A stretch of DNA of 64,000 nt, from contig NC_065918.1 in assembly GCF_905147045.1 (NCBI RefSeq), positions 15,438,001-15,502,000 of the forward strand, written 5' to 3'. Position numbers and translations under genes: made by a program. Source of the DNA: Nymphalis io. Taxonomy: Eukaryota > Arthropoda > Insecta > Lepidoptera > Nymphalidae. Shown piece by piece: positions 49,931 to 63,149 of this stretch (within the stretch, counting starts at the first letter, position 1; every line of letters starts with the position of its first letter). A model generated the notes under the pieces. It worked only from the letters and a program-made list of their open reading frames with translations. It ran no database searches and was not told the origin of the DNA.

Positions 49931-49977
49931 CGTTCGGTCTTACGAACGTTTGTGTGCGCGACGGGATACGATCGACG
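49931..49977 (-). CDS. Candidate internal exon, unrecognised
   Basis: On the minus strand, TTTGTTCGTCTCGTTTTCAG| is an excellent acceptor. The next 47 nt read VDRIPSRTQTFVRPN with coding-like third positions, to GAACG|GTAAAA, a moderate donor. Entry phase 2, exit phase 1. The exit phase would also fit the exon at 37065. The plus strand of the same patch could alternatively be a 5'UTR. Confidence 0.35.
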
Positions 49978-50046
49978 CTGAAAACGAGACGAACAAATAA
50001 ACTACATACACTTATACAGTCAGAAGAATAAATAAACTTTAACTTG

Positions 50047-50060
50047 AGGTCAGGTGACCT
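50047..50060. promoter_or_regulatory. Palindromic AGGTCA half-sites (2-bp spacer)
   Basis: AGGTCAGGTGACCT is two inverted nuclear-receptor half-sites. The classic insect ecdysone element has a 1-bp spacer, so binding here is uncertain. Confidence 0.2.
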
Positions 50061-50283
50061 GCGTGAGCACATGATAGAAATACTCAACTATTTTAATATC
50101 CTGAAAAACAATATTGTAAGGGTAATACAGAAGATTATTTTTCCATCATATCTATTATGAATTCATTAATAACTTTAGTTTTATTTTTTTAAAAGTCTCT
50201 GAACTTATTCATTCAAAGTCAATTAAAGATGTACTAAAGTTCTTTCGAAATAGTCATATAGAAGTCTAGTTGGTTCGCCCGAT

Positions 50284-50436
50284 ATGACCGACCTCTTTCA
50301 AAATTATCCGCGCTCAATATACACCAATTATCATGGCGATCAGTTTAACGGTAAGACATATATGTGCCAACGTTCATGGCAGAGTTGTGTCAATACTGAA
50401 CCGCACCCTGCAACATGTAATAATGAACCCCCCTAA
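50284..50436 (+). CDS. Candidate short coding exon or ORF, unrecognised
   Basis: A plus-strand frame of 50 codons from ATG to TAA in a GC-richer patch. It is open back to 50254, where GAAATAG| could be an acceptor. The product starts MTDLFQNYPRSIYTNY and continues with MCQRSWQSCVNTEPHPATCN, containing three cysteines. A donor-like AACG|GTAAGA at 50350 would cut it in half. No domain or clear polyA signal; it may be a terminal exon or chance. Confidence 0.35.
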   Translation: MTDLFQNYPRSIYTNYHGDQFNGKTYMCQRSWQSCVNTEPHPATCNNEPP

Positions 50437-51480
50437 AAACCGCAATGAAATTTCCTTAAAATGTATACTGTAAACTTTGCAGATTTTCTAGCATGAAACG
50501 TATTTATATATGATCTTACTTACAAAAGTTACTTAGCTAATGAATAGTTAAACAATTCTGTGTCTTCTTCTTTCGAATGTCCAATCAATAATGACAGAAA
50601 GAAATAAACCAATGTTTAACTAAAGTCACTAAGAAACGTTTATAAGTAAGGTTGAATTGAATGACTTAATCAGAAAACAAGATAATTAAATATTAAAAAC
50701 GCTAACGACTAAGATTTTGCTAAAGCCACGTACGTTGTTAATGAAGGATTTTTAACGAGTATTCGTATAAAAGTAAATTAGCTACCTGTATAAGTTCCAC
50801 TGCTATGCAAAGGCCTTTTTTATTAGAATAAGGCTTAAAGCTTATTACAGATTCGAAACAGAAATAGAAATTCCTTTACCGTATTCGAAATTATTAATTA
50901 ATTATTTCTTTATTTGCTCGTAGAACCTAAGTAACAGTTTAAATATGTTGTTGATAAAACGCCAATTGATATGCAATTTTTTTAGACCCATTACGTCCCT
51001 GACTCTCTTTTTTTCCATTACTACACACCGGCCTAAATATTGTATCACAATCGCACTCGTGTGTAAATAGCAATAAGTCAATGGCGGATGTACAAACAAT
51101 CGTTATTTAGTCAATTTGTTTATAAATTAACCTTGCTTGTTTGATATTTACAAAAGGATAAAACGCTATCCACAAAAACAATGATTGCCCCGTAACTATT
51201 CAATCCTTGTTAAATTTCAAGTCAATGCACTTTTAACCCGAATTACATTCTCAAATATTTTATTATACTTAAATCTAGAAATGAATCCCTTAAATGGAAC
51301 GACAAAAAAAACCGTATCAAACACATAATCAAATAGTTGAGTATTACAAAACAGAATAATAACAAGGTATTAACACAACGATCAGGTTCACTCGTTATAA
51401 ATGTATCGTTGAGAATCAACACGCGGTGGATTTGCAAATATATGTTGAGAAGAGATTGTGAGTTGCGGTATTCGTGTCGC
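50437..51480. other. AT-rich DNA between candidate exons
   Basis: Holds foldback family F copy 3 (50545-50655) and a SINE-2 scrap at 50790-50850 (-). Otherwise no signal until the GC-rich patch before 51522. Confidence 0.45.
50545..50655. repeat. Foldback family F, copy 3
   Basis: TAGTTAAACA (50545-50554) and TGTTTAACTA (50613-50622) are perfect inverted ends. Internal GTCTTCTTCTTTCGAATGTC pairs in part with ATGACAGAAAGAA. Confidence 0.65.
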
Positions 51481-51521
51481 GAGGATGGCGCCAAGCGACC
51501 GGTCGTCGGTCCAGAGAAATC

Positions 51522-51567
51522 ATGCGCGAAACCAGCGCCGGCGCAGGCACCGTGCAACACGCCGACC
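51522..51567 (+). CDS. Candidate first coding exon, unrecognised
   Basis: In a sharply GC-rich patch (about 51460-51570), ATG starts MRETSAGAGTVQHAD, with C or G at most third positions. The exon ends in phase 1 at GCCGACC|GTACGT, a good donor. An upstream ATG at 51485, with a better start context (GCGAGGATGG), opens another frame, MAPSDRSSVQRNHARN, into the same donor; I cannot decide between them. ATTTGCAAAT, an octamer-like motif, is about 90 bp upstream. The following exons would lie to the right; none was identified in the window. Confidence 0.4.
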
Positions 51568-51573
51568 GTACGT

Positions 51574-52030
51574 TACATAAACTCAACGTAGTGTGTGCCT
51601 TTGGCCTCAATCTGAACATTTTATACGAGTTCAATAACATAATTATTTCGCATCACGCCTCGTCCACCGTTGTTCGTAACTATTTGTTATCTCTCGTTTA
51701 TAAAATGGATTTTTCGAAGCCATTTGAAGGTGGTTGTTTTTCTAAAAAACAATATAATTGCCTAATCGCTTATACACTAGTAGTAGGTTAAATAATATAT
51801 ATATAAATTGATGTGGCGACCCCAATGTTTTGTAGACCGATCGTTAGCAAGCTAAATATACACACTTTTTCCGGTCTTATTCAAATATAAATATAAGATT
51901 AGTATAAATATTTTTATTGCATAACATTTTAGATAATCCATTGTCCGTATTATTAAAATTGATATTTTTACCTTATTTTAAATATGTGAAAAAACAAAGA
52001 TGTGCCTGATGGCGAGTGTTTAACAACAGG
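51574..52030. other. AT-rich DNA
   Basis: No feature recognised. Confidence 0.4.
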
Positions 52031-52038
52031 TATAAAAG
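52031..52038 (+). promoter_or_regulatory. TATA box
   Basis: TATAAAAG, a consensus TATA box, predicts a start near 52060, only a few bases before the ATG at 52066. By itself it is weak evidence. Confidence 0.3.
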
Positions 52039-52065
52039 AAACGAAAGCGGTTAAACATTGAACGT

Positions 52066-52299
52066 ATGTGCAGAGGGATTAGAAAATATTTGTCGTATGT
52101 GTGGTATCCTCTCGCTGGATCCTTGAACGATCCTTTGTATCGAACTTTTGAACTCGAGACGAACGTGATCCAGATCGGAAGATATATTAATGATAATTAT
52201 TTCGCAGCGTATTCTGCAAGGCTATTACTGATGCGGTGCACGCAAAACGCCGAAACAACCTTGTGGCAAGGCTTTTCTGGTAGCTCGTATGCTCGATGA
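52066..52299 (+). CDS. Small ORF, unrecognised
   Basis: 77 codons beginning MCRGIRKYLSYVWYPL, in a patch with more GC than its flanks. It has coding-like third positions over LNDPLYRTFELETNVIQIGR and SARLLLMRCTQNAETTLW. No domain, signal peptide or homology recognised. It could be a transposon relic. Confidence 0.25.
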   Translation: MCRGIRKYLSYVWYPLAGSLNDPLYRTFELETNVIQIGRYINDNYFAAYSARLLLMRCTQNAETTLWQGFSGSSYAR

Positions 52300-54580
52300 C
52301 CGTGTGGTAACATTTGACACACGAACTCATCAAGCTATTTGGAATAGCACGTTCATTAATAAAACATTATGTAATAAAATTGCAAGCGAACAGTGTCCGT
52401 ATATAAATATATTAAGGTTAAAGTATATTATTTCTATGTTAATAATGAGCTTATACAAGTTTAAGCATCTATGGATAAAATTAGCAAAACATTTCTATTG
52501 TCATTAATTGCTTGCACAAAATGATCTACGAAATTTACTAGAATTCCTTACGTTTGAGGTCAGATAATACTTCACGAGTCTACACATTAAATCCATTAAC
52601 CCGAACCAAGTCAACTTTGTGACGTATCATATATGACAATATTTCGGCGACCATTACACTCCGTGTTAGTAATTTTAATGTCATTAACTGTAAATAGCGG
52701 GCAATGTAAATTGCACTAGCGATAACAACTTAAATTAGCAAATCGTGAGCACATGTAGTTAAGGCTGATGACATTAAGGTGCGGCGACGAGCAGAAAATG
52801 TTAACAAAATAATTATCATTGTCTTGCAAAATTTATATTTTATCATAGAGTACTCTTCAAGACATTCTCAAATAATTCATTAAAAAAAAAACTAATTGTA
52901 GGTGCTTAATATGGTTATCCGTCTCTCTAGCAAAATTCTCACATCCACTTTTGTTCGAAACAAACTTTATATGTGTGACTATATTCTGATCGGTCAAGTT
53001 ACATCGCGCATATTGCATGTATTGACGAGCTTTGCTATTTGGAAGTATCTCTTGAAGCAGTTTTTTTCGACAAGCCACTTAGAGGTACCTACGAGCCGTA
53101 TCGTTGCTTATGTTTTTTTAAGGATGCTTGTTTCATATTTCTTTTTGGAAAAAGTTTAGTTTCAATTAGCTTTTAATTTTAAAATGTGTCAAATGTATCA
53201 GGGGATACCAAAAGAATGACGTAATACGTTCTTAATTTGAAAATGTCTCGTTAAAATTATACAGCGTTGTTTAATTTTTTGTTGACAATTCGAGGTAATC
53301 ACGGTAAGATTTTTCACAAATGCGCGTCGACTGCAAAACAATGCCAAATTTTTGTTGTTAAGTTAAACTTAAAATTGTGAATTATTAAATTTTGTGTCGT
53401 CCTAAAACGTGACTTCTCTGGACAATCTATATCATATTTGAACTTCTAAAGGTATTCACGTAAACTAATTAAATCTTTGTAATATATTAATACAACTTTA
53501 ATTTAATGATTCTTATCAGTCCTCAACAAATCGCAGATGTATATTTTAAAATCTCAGTTACAACAGTCAACCTCTGAACCTTAATAATTATCGGCATACG
53601 TAATATTTAAGTACGTTAAGAATAAATAAAGCTATACGACTACAGCTTAAAAAATTAGATTGTCAATCTTTGTTATTTAAAAAAAAGATTTAATAATTTA
53701 AAAGTTAACCTAAATGCCCAAATTTCTTCCGTGGGGAAACCTTGGATACCTAAGATTCTTATAACCTATAATACCTTTTTTATTTTTAACTATCGTGTGC
53801 TCTCCCCCAACCAGTCATTGTAAGAAAAGTATAATAATACCATACGTAAGTTAAGGATACAACCTGCTAAGAAAATAAGCACGCGAATGAAAAAACGGTC
53901 TTACATTTTTTGCCGTATACGTATATACTCGTAACGTAATAAATAAGTCTCGAATGCGAGCAAGTGTTATGTTCAATTTAAAACCAGGGATGAACTTGTA
54001 ATTACATCATTTATCATCTCCCCAATCTTTTTGTTTTGCATTACAAGCCCTGATCACTATTGTTTTGTTGAGTTGTAAAAAATAAACTCGTAACAAGAAC
54101 AATAATTATGTTTATTCCACACATGGAAATAAATAACGTATTACTAAAGAACTAAGACCGAATTTCCTTTAAATAGAACAAAACGGATTTATGAATCTTT
54201 GTGGCTTGTATTTCAACATAGTTACAGGTTGGCTCTGGCTTGAAACCAGTTTCTAGATAATATTCGAGACTCAAGTTCAATTTTTATCAGAATTATTATT
54301 CATCACGATCCCGGTTACAATCATGAAATCATTTAAACATTACAAATACGATGTTTATTTCATGAACTTGATATAAAATATATCAAGTTTAGACACGATG
54401 ATCTATTATAACACATATAATTAACTCGTAGAAGCGCTGTCTGTTCATAAAATGGATGTTAATCGTAAAGATACCACAGCTGTGTTTTTATATTAGGAAA
54501 TTTCAACATGTCTTAAGCGCCGGATTAACATAAGTAAGTTAAGTACTGTTAATTCTTTTTCTATTGTTTTTGTTCCACAA
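52300..54580. other. AT-rich DNA, weak frames
   Basis: 52857-53159 is open on both strands (73 and 85 codons). The minus frame (ARQYMQYARCNLTDQNIVTH) looks slightly more protein-like, but no domain or splice site supports it. Nothing else seen. Confidence 0.4.
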
Positions 54581-54584
54581 CTGC

Positions 54585-54660
54585 TGGATCTGTACCCACT
54601 GCTGGGCAATTACCTTCCTATTCTCAGTTCTAAAGGCGAAGGTTCGGGGCTATTTCATTT
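54585..54660 (-). repeat. SINE family 2, 3'-end relic
   Basis: CCCACTGCTGGGCAATTACC and AGGCGAAGGTTCGGGGCT in family-2 order. Confidence 0.5.
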
Positions 54661-55544
54661 CACTTCATTACCATTTGTTTGCTTAACATTGGATACTATT
54701 ATCGGACTTTAATAAGTCTTTAGGCATATGAGATAATTTAGTAAATAAACTCAATTTCCATAATCAGACTATGCCAGGTTTTTCCATTCCAATATCCATC
54801 AGAAATTCTTCCATTTTCCATAATACGAATACTGTGATTAATTTAAAGAGGAATTCCGAGCGTGATTGCAGAAAATACATTTTAATTATTCCCACGCGAT
54901 GTAACTTTTTTTTAATTAAGTGCATAGTAATGTAGCCTAAACGCAAAATAATGCAAGATCCACACTTTCGCCTTACATTTTTTATTTTGCATTTTTAAGA
55001 CATACGGATAAAAAGAAACGAGGAAAAAGTTTGGCATTGTGTTGGTGTATGTTATTTATGTTGGGGAGACGGATAAATAAAAATTGAGGTTATCTTAAAC
55101 ATTATTGCAGTTTTCCATCACACAACGATGATCTTTATCGACGACATCGTGACTGCACAATAAAACGTACGACCTTTTTCAAAGGATAATAATGCACACA
55201 CAAACGCGCTTGGCTATATGTGGAAACGGTATATACGCAATATAATGAAATTCGTGCATAGCTTGTGCATATAGATAGATATGGGAAATACCACATGTTT
55301 AAAAAGCCTTTATTCTTTAGTGGACTGTTAACTTAATTGTTGATTTTATATTTTGCTGTATATAGATTTTTATATTTAAACGAGATTTTGAAAAGTAAAT
55401 TTGAGTCAAAAAGCTGGCTAAGGAAACAATTGTATTGTACAATGAAGTGATCCTAAATAATATTATTCTCAAGCCGAAGAAAACCGAATGATGTTAATCT
55501 TCATTTTAATATTTCTATGACCGTAAAAATATTTTTTAAATGCA

Positions 55545-55665
55545 ATTTAGGAATCTAAGATGATCCCTAGCCCAATAACTACCTCGACTTACTCATCCTT
55601 GCAATAGGAACACAGGAATATATAGTACTGATGTTCGGCGGTAGGTAGGTAGCAACCAATCGATG
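55545..55665 (+). repeat. Repeat R3 relic
   Basis: CGACTTACTCATCCTTGCAA and GTAGGTAGGTAGCAACCAAT echo the R3 3' half. Confidence 0.45.
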
Positions 55666-56174
55666 ATTGGTTAAAAATTCAAAAGAGCATAATTAAATTT
55701 AAATTCTGTAAAAAATAAAATATTACTTGATATCTCGATGTACGTTATAGACTTTTTGGTTGGTCCTAACAAATGATTGTAATTTGTAATTGCAAAATGT
55801 AAGCTTTTTTCCTGCCAAGAATTTTTCCGCTTAGCGTTTCTCATTATTGGTCATTTATCATTTACCCGTAATGTCTTTTTCACATTCTTACCTGATATTT
55901 CCAATAATATTAAAGATTTACACAATTACATATTTTCTTAGAACTGACTCACGTCATTGTGCCTTCAATATGCTCATAATGAGTATATTTTTAAGTATTT
56001 TCGTAAAGCATGTTTATATCGATGAATGAATATACCGGTAAATTGTTTTCGATTCGGGAAAGCTATATTTTACATGCATAGAAACCGGTCACGCATTAAA
56101 ATTACTTACTGAAAATTTCTTACAAAACTAAGACTTATGCCTATATAGATAGGTATATATTTAGACAGCTTGAT

Positions 56175-56235
56175 GGATGGCTTGAGTGGTAGGATTTAAG
56201 TCTTCATGCAAGCTCGTCTAGGCAGGTAAGACTCC
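56175..56235 (-). repeat. Repeat R3 3'-end relic
   Basis: GCAAGCTCGTCTAGGCAGGT in minus orientation. Confidence 0.5.
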
Positions 56236-59200
56236 AATTGTGTGGCAGGATAACTATACTGATGGACGTAAATACACTAATACATTATATTGCTGTCTTC
56301 GAGTTCCAAAGACAATACAGTAAATTTACACGAGTAAGAGCACGAGGGGAGTAAATAGTACAAAATATTGACGGTGGCAATATTTTTATTATAATATATT
56401 AAAATAATAATATTTTTTATAATGTAAATAATCAATAACATATGACAGGTGTACCCGTCCGCATTCTAAATAAAAAAGACAATTAGGGAACACAATTCGT
56501 ACACAATGTTTTTGTGTGATAGGTCAATGATCAAATATAAACAAGCAAAAGGAAACCATTTGATCCAATGTTTGACAAATCATTGCCATAGTATAGAAGC
56601 GCCAACACCAACCATGGCCAGTAATTACTACTCGTACCACTTACTCGTACAATGAAGCTGATTGTTTGTTAAAAAAAAATGTATGCTCGGAATGTATTAT
56701 TTACAGTTTTTGCTAAGTGCACAACTAACAGATAACAGAACTCGATGGGTATTTAATATTTTATCGGTTTCAACAAATACCGGCTTATTAAAAACGCATC
56801 GATTCGAACGTTTATATAAAATAATAATATTTAAATTGATTAATATGACAATTTTTGTATTTATAATATGCAATGAAAAATTAACCATTATTTTGGTAAA
56901 AACTGAAAATATATTCAGATAACTTTTATTTATACTGTACTTTAGCCAGAGACGTGTTCGTAATCATTATATACAGATAAAAATTTAACTAATATTAATG
57001 GGAAAGGATAGATGTTTGGTATTTAATTAATCATTAAAAATCATTACCAACATTTTATTTACGATAGAAATCGATAATAACCTTTGTAGCGGTTAATATT
57101 CCCTGTATTTGCTATTAATTAATAAGGCGTATTACTCAACACAAGATTATATCGTCGTTCGGGGACGATAAAGGTAATTGTATTTAAATGTTAAAAAAGA
57201 ACAAAGACTATTTTTTACCGGTGTTCTCGATAGAATCTACATTTCGAACCGATATAATCCTGTAAATTGATATTGATTCAAGTGCTTGTAAATGTTTGCT
57301 TTAATAATGAAGTAATAAGAAGATAATTTTAGAAAGTTCGATAATTTGGAGACATTTAGAGACTTTTAACGTTAAGAAAATTATAGTAAAGGAGGAAGCG
57401 AAAAATTAATTGTGTAGTATTATATTTAAAGGTATAAAAAATCTGTTAAAAAAGCCTGCAGATTAGTTGAATAATATAAGACATGCAAGTTATGTAGTAG
57501 AGTAACAAAATGTTTTCTCTATACGTTTTTGGTTATGACTGTATTAGCATTTTTGCATGCTATTACAGTCATAACCAAGATTGCAGAATTCGGTAAAAAC
57601 CGACGCTATGGAATCTGACCTTGACTTTTCGATCGTAGGTCAATAGTTTTATTGTTAGATTAATAAAAATCGAATTTGCATTTAGTTTCCTCGAGTTACA
57701 AAACGATGAGAGAAGCGAGATGACGCAGTGGATAGAAGACGTGAATGTGACTGAAGATTTTGGGTTCCATTTAAAAATTCTCAGATATTTTTCATTTTCA
57801 TTTGTTTTCATTGTTACAATTTGTTCCAGAGAAATACATCGTAAGGTAAATTAAATGAACATCAACCTGCGCCGGAACATCTCGATACAATAAGATCCAC
57901 CGTTCTCCTCGAGATAAATTTTATTGTAAATGTTTACATATAATAAATAAAATTAAACATACGGTCACTCTAAAATTATATGTATAAATTATATTTAAGC
58001 ATAAAACCATAAGTTTCACATGACGCGATGTTTTAAATTACAAATTAACTTTAATGTTATTTTAAATGCTCTGACGGAGATTGACCTTTAATGACCTTTA
58101 CAAAAAATAACGAAAATATAATTTGACTGGTATTTAAACGTTCGAAAACGATTTAGAACTCTTTAATTAAATTGTGTTATACATATAATTGCATGTTATT
58201 AAAAACGTGTGCGTTCGAAAAATCATATAAGATTATCATTACGATAAAGGTGAATTTGACCCCGATCCTAGGTCATGACCATAAGACCAAAAAACAAACT
58301 AAACATCCTTTAACAATTATTTCAGATACTATTTAGATACTTGTATACACGATTAAGGCTCCTATAACATGACTTGAACATTTCAATACAAATACAAAAA
58401 ACATTTCATAGCATTATTCATTTGATATTCATCAATCATTATTTTTTTACTATAATTTTATATTGACGTAAGTAAACAGAATGAATGGTTTTTTTAATTT
58501 CCTACGGTTATATTGGTTTTAGTGGTGTGACAGATTGTTCTAGATTAAGCCAGTTGCGGAACGTCAATATGCGAATTTATTTTCAATTACTTTTAAAGTG
58601 CATCGATGAACATGTGCGTCAATTCCTACATTAGATATAGTATACTACATTTCCCAATTCCTCCCATTAAATTTACCTTTGTTCCTGTCAGATTTCTAGA
58701 CTCTATTTTATTTATTTTTATTCTATTGTTTTGCATATTTTTTTCTTGTTTTGGCTGCAAGTTTATTGACACTCAGGACAAATATCGAACACAGATCTGA
58801 CAACATTTTAAAGTCACGAACATTTAACAGAAAATCTTGCATGACTATTGTATTAAACGTATCGTGCCAGTAATTAAATGTGTAAAATAAAAAATATGTT
58901 AATTTTAAAATGTGTTATTAGATGTTTTGTATTATTTAAAATGTCTAGTTTATCATTGGTTCCGATTGAAAGACGTCGAGTGTAAAAATGTACAATATTC
59001 TATGTTACCTGTCAGGAAGCTAGCTGAATATGCTCATTCTAAAATTCTCATGAGACCCCGTTCGGCTTAAACGATGTCAGACGTTTTTATCTATGCCAAC
59101 TTAACGGTCGTCTGTACCTTGAATATTTGCTTTGTCAATCACAAAATGTATTCTCTTCATTGGAGGTCGTTAAATAAATGAGGCGATTACTAAGTAACCA

Positions 59201-62200
59201 CTGAGGTTACATATGTATATTAAAATTAAAAACCACCTTAAAAAAATATTGGCGGTTTTTTTGACAATTAACATTAAACATTCATACGCATTTAACTAAA
59301 AAGGTTTTATGAAAACGGATTTTTTTTTGGCGATATGTTTACCAATCGAGCGCTAAATCGTCAAATGGGAACGTCACGTATAGACGTAAGATATTACGTT
59401 TTTACTGATTATATGAGTAAATCAATGCAACACAACAGTCTATTTGCAAAAGCAACATAATGATAAATAATTATTTCGTTACATTAAGCATATATCTCTT
59501 GATACCAACGACGTCGACACTGTCATCTCGCTTGCCAATAAATTCCTACTGTATTTTATACGCAAAATAATATGTGCCAATTTTATATTAAGCACTTCAT
59601 ATCCGCTGCACCTGTACCCATATGTAACTTATGAAAACATTGTGTAAACAAACCATTGAAGTACCGACTATAACGTATTTCTACTTCTCGTAGCGAATTA
59701 AAACTTTGTAAGTAAAACTAGTTTAAGCCGAGTAACTATACAATATTTAGGTACCATCCACTCGATCTGAAAACCAGTAGGTCGATGATGAAACTTTTTT
59801 TTAGCTCTCTCGTATTTTAGTTCATTTGGTTCAGACGAGTCCCATAAATTTCAGTGGTTTCTTAATTTTCTTAATATGTATTTCCTCTAAAAAAAACAAT
59901 CATTAAAAAATAGACGGTATGTTCCTTCTATGAATAAGATATACGTTCGACAATTGAAAGCTTGAGAAAACTAAAGGTCAAATCAAATGTATTCAAAAAA
60001 TCTAGTCATTTTTATTCGGGTTTTACCGGCCATAGTCTAAAGAATACATTATGTTTATGTAAAATCTGACGACCTACAATACGTTAGCGATTCATCAGGA
60101 AACGTTTATCATCGAAACGGAATATTCATTAGATATAGTCGTCGACCTCATGGAAGATCCGATCCGGGGAGCATCTTGCCACAAACATCAATGACATTAA
60201 ACACAACATCGAAAACGGTAGATTTTTTATTACTTAAGTTTACTAGCTGTTACATCGTGTTTCTCGATAAGAGTTTTAGTTTTGCGTAACTGTAACGATG
60301 TTATGAAATACTAGGAATGAATGGTACGAGCTACGACAGAGCGCTAGAAATGTTTACAAAATAGCAAATTTTATTTATCCTGCATCGTATTTTTAACATT
60401 TTAAAATATATAGCGTTAACATAAATACAAATGTATTGCTATAAAATTTTATAACTTTGACCATCGTAAATGATTGACAATGTATTTGGAAACATACATA
60501 TATATATTATAATTACTACGCATTAACAATTTAGATATGAAAAGGACAACCACTGATTCGGTTATATTGTATTTTTGATACTTCTTAAAGGTTTAGGAAT
60601 TGAACTTTTTAATTTGTAGCTTCAATAGATCAACCCGTCCGTTGATATACATATGCCTCACTCGTCGATGCGCATATTTTGTCGAACAATCATTTCTCTT
60701 TGGAGGTGATTTTAGGAATATTAGGTTTTCCTAAAACTAAGCATTACTAATCTTTTAATTTTTATTTTATTCCAGTTATATGTAACGTAAGTACAAGTAT
60801 AATAAATACGTAACAAAGTGTTATCTGTCCGTGCATATTTTTTATATTGTGATAATGAGATTTTAATGAAAGGCCTACTCAGTCGGTTTATATTTCTTTA
60901 TGACATCATTTATTTTGTTATACCAGTTAAAAAGTTGTAAGGATGTAAATTAAAAAAAAAATTGAAAAAATCTATAAAAATAATTACTTAAGCAAAGTTA
61001 CGTCACACATCACAAGTTTTATGTTAGCATCAAAAACATTAAACTTGCTATCGTAATGAACCATGAAGCAAATAGTAATTGAATACAAACGCCATATATA
61101 TTAGTCACACATAAAAGAAAACAAGAACATTTTGTGTATTATTTTATTAATAGAAAGCTAATGCACCAGTTTGAATTCGGACGCATGAACTAGACCGACA
61201 ATGTGCAATTAATCTGTCAAAACGTCATATACTTTGAGCATATTAACAAAATCAAATACGTGAGACCTATGCTATGAACAGTAATATTATATACTGATAT
61301 ACCTTTCCGTTATTCGTTCCTGTTCACAATTCATCCGACTAATACGTATTTAAGTAATTAGTCCTTAATCATTGTACCGGATATTTGTCATATTGCACAA
61401 ATTATTGTATCTGTGCAATATTGGCTATAATGAACAGAGTTACGATCCACTCTACGTCTTACTACGATTGCTCTGCTTTCAATCATATTATGCTAATATA
61501 AATTAAATATATATAATATTATAAGAACATTAACTTCACGCTTGTCACGTTAAATCTAAATTTAAAGCGTTTACAACTGCGAAGTGCATCTTACTTATAT
61601 AATAATATTAAACACTAAAACCTTTTCCGTAACGCTCTGCATCTTCTGGTATTTCTTCTTTGTATATTGGTTAGTAGATTATTTTATATGTAATATTTCA
61701 TTTACTGTAACATCATGCTTACATCGGCAAATCTCAAAATCTCCATTTAAGCAAAAAAATAAAAATTAACAATGTATTCGCAAACACAGGAGTACTCTCT
61801 CATAGTCAATAAGTAATTTATTTAGGCGTTGTTTATTTTATATAAATTTATTTTTTTAATTGACCGATTTTAATCGGTGATAAATTATTGACGCTGACTT
61901 TAATAACAGAGTAGAGAAATCTAAATTGAAAGACATGATTATAGCGTGATAAATACGACCACCTTTCGTTTGCCCTGTTTCGATTTATTTGGGGAAAATG
62001 TATTTTATATGGTTAAATATCAAAACATCCAAAGGCATTAAAAACTTTTACGAAACCAACGACATCTAAGTTCAAAAAAAATATCAAATGAAAATCAGTA
62101 ATTATTCGTGTATTTAAACTCGTGCGTATATATAATTTTATTTCTCTTTCGTATTTAACCGTTTGAAAAGTCAGCGATAACATTGTATGAAGAGCACCTT

Positions 62201-62575
62201 GACTCTTAATATGTTTTGAATACTGCACGCTCGTTTTCGGAAGATTAGTTGTTTTTTTTCCGTAAACGAAACCTTCGAATAGGATATTTCTATATTCTAA
62301 TACGACTTTGCTAATAACATATTAAGTAGAGTTCAGTGTTTGCGAATATTTTAACTGCACTGCATTATTTGAAGCTATAAATGTTTGACATACTTTTAAC
62401 CATTAATTTGTCATGGATGTTTTGTTTTAAAAATATAATTAAAGTTTTATATACTTTATTTATTGCTGAATGGTTTTATGAATTATGTTTTTTTATCTGA
62501 AGATAACGCAGAGGTATCGAATACATACATTATTACTTATAGTATTAATCTACGGTCAATGTAATAACATCTAAA
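56236..62575. other. AT-rich DNA without supported genes
   Basis: Frames of 60-86 codons are AT-driven. A faint SINE-like head (AGATGACGCAGTGGATAGAA) is at 57718-57760. One strong hairpin at 57529-57578. I see nothing else over 6 kb. Confidence 0.5.
57529..57578. repeat. 22-bp hairpin with one mismatch
   Basis: TTGGTTATGACTGTATTAGC followed by AT pairs with ATGCTATTACAGTCATAACCAA around a 6-nt loop, with a single T/T mismatch. The stem is short and the loop small for a typical animal pre-miRNA. Confidence 0.8.
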
Positions 62576-62826
62576 GTAACAGCCTGTTAATGTCCCACTG
62601 TTGGGCTAAGGCCTCCTCTCACTTTTGAGGAGAAGGTTTGGAGCTTACTCCACTACGCTGCTCCAATGCGGGTTGGTAGAATACACCTGTTTTCCTTCAA
62701 CGTCAAGCACGAGATGAATTATAAACACAAATTAAGCACATGAAAATTCAGTGGTACTTGCCCGGGTTTGAACCCACGATCATCGGTTAAGATTCATGCG
62801 TTCTAACCACTAGGCCATCTCGACTC
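62576..62826 (-). repeat. SINE family 2 copy with internal deletion
   Basis: Runs from GTAACAGCCTGTTAATGTCC to the head ACCACTAGGCCATCTCGACT. About 50 bp of the body is missing after TTGGTAGAATACACCTG. The B box GGGTTTGAACCC is intact. Confidence 0.85.
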
Positions 62827-63149
62827 TTTAATAACGTTTTTTTTTTGTGTGTTAATGTGGAAATTGTATTTTCCATTCAAATAAGCTTCACAACGAATAC
62901 TAAATTAAAAAAATGAATACATCATTCATTAATTCATTATGTCAACTTCATGAAATTGTTTCAACTATATGACGTCAACAAAATTTTTATATGGCGGTCT
63001 TATTAACTAATCGTTAGCTTATTTGCCTTTTCTGCTCACGGAATGTAATTTTCTATTATCATCATTACGTGTAAACTATTGACTTGTAAATACATGTATT
63101 ATTTAAACATTCTTTAAGGACACAATTGGAATGCCAAATCGTTTTTAAT
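62827..63149. other. AT-rich DNA
   Basis: No feature recognised. Confidence 0.5.
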
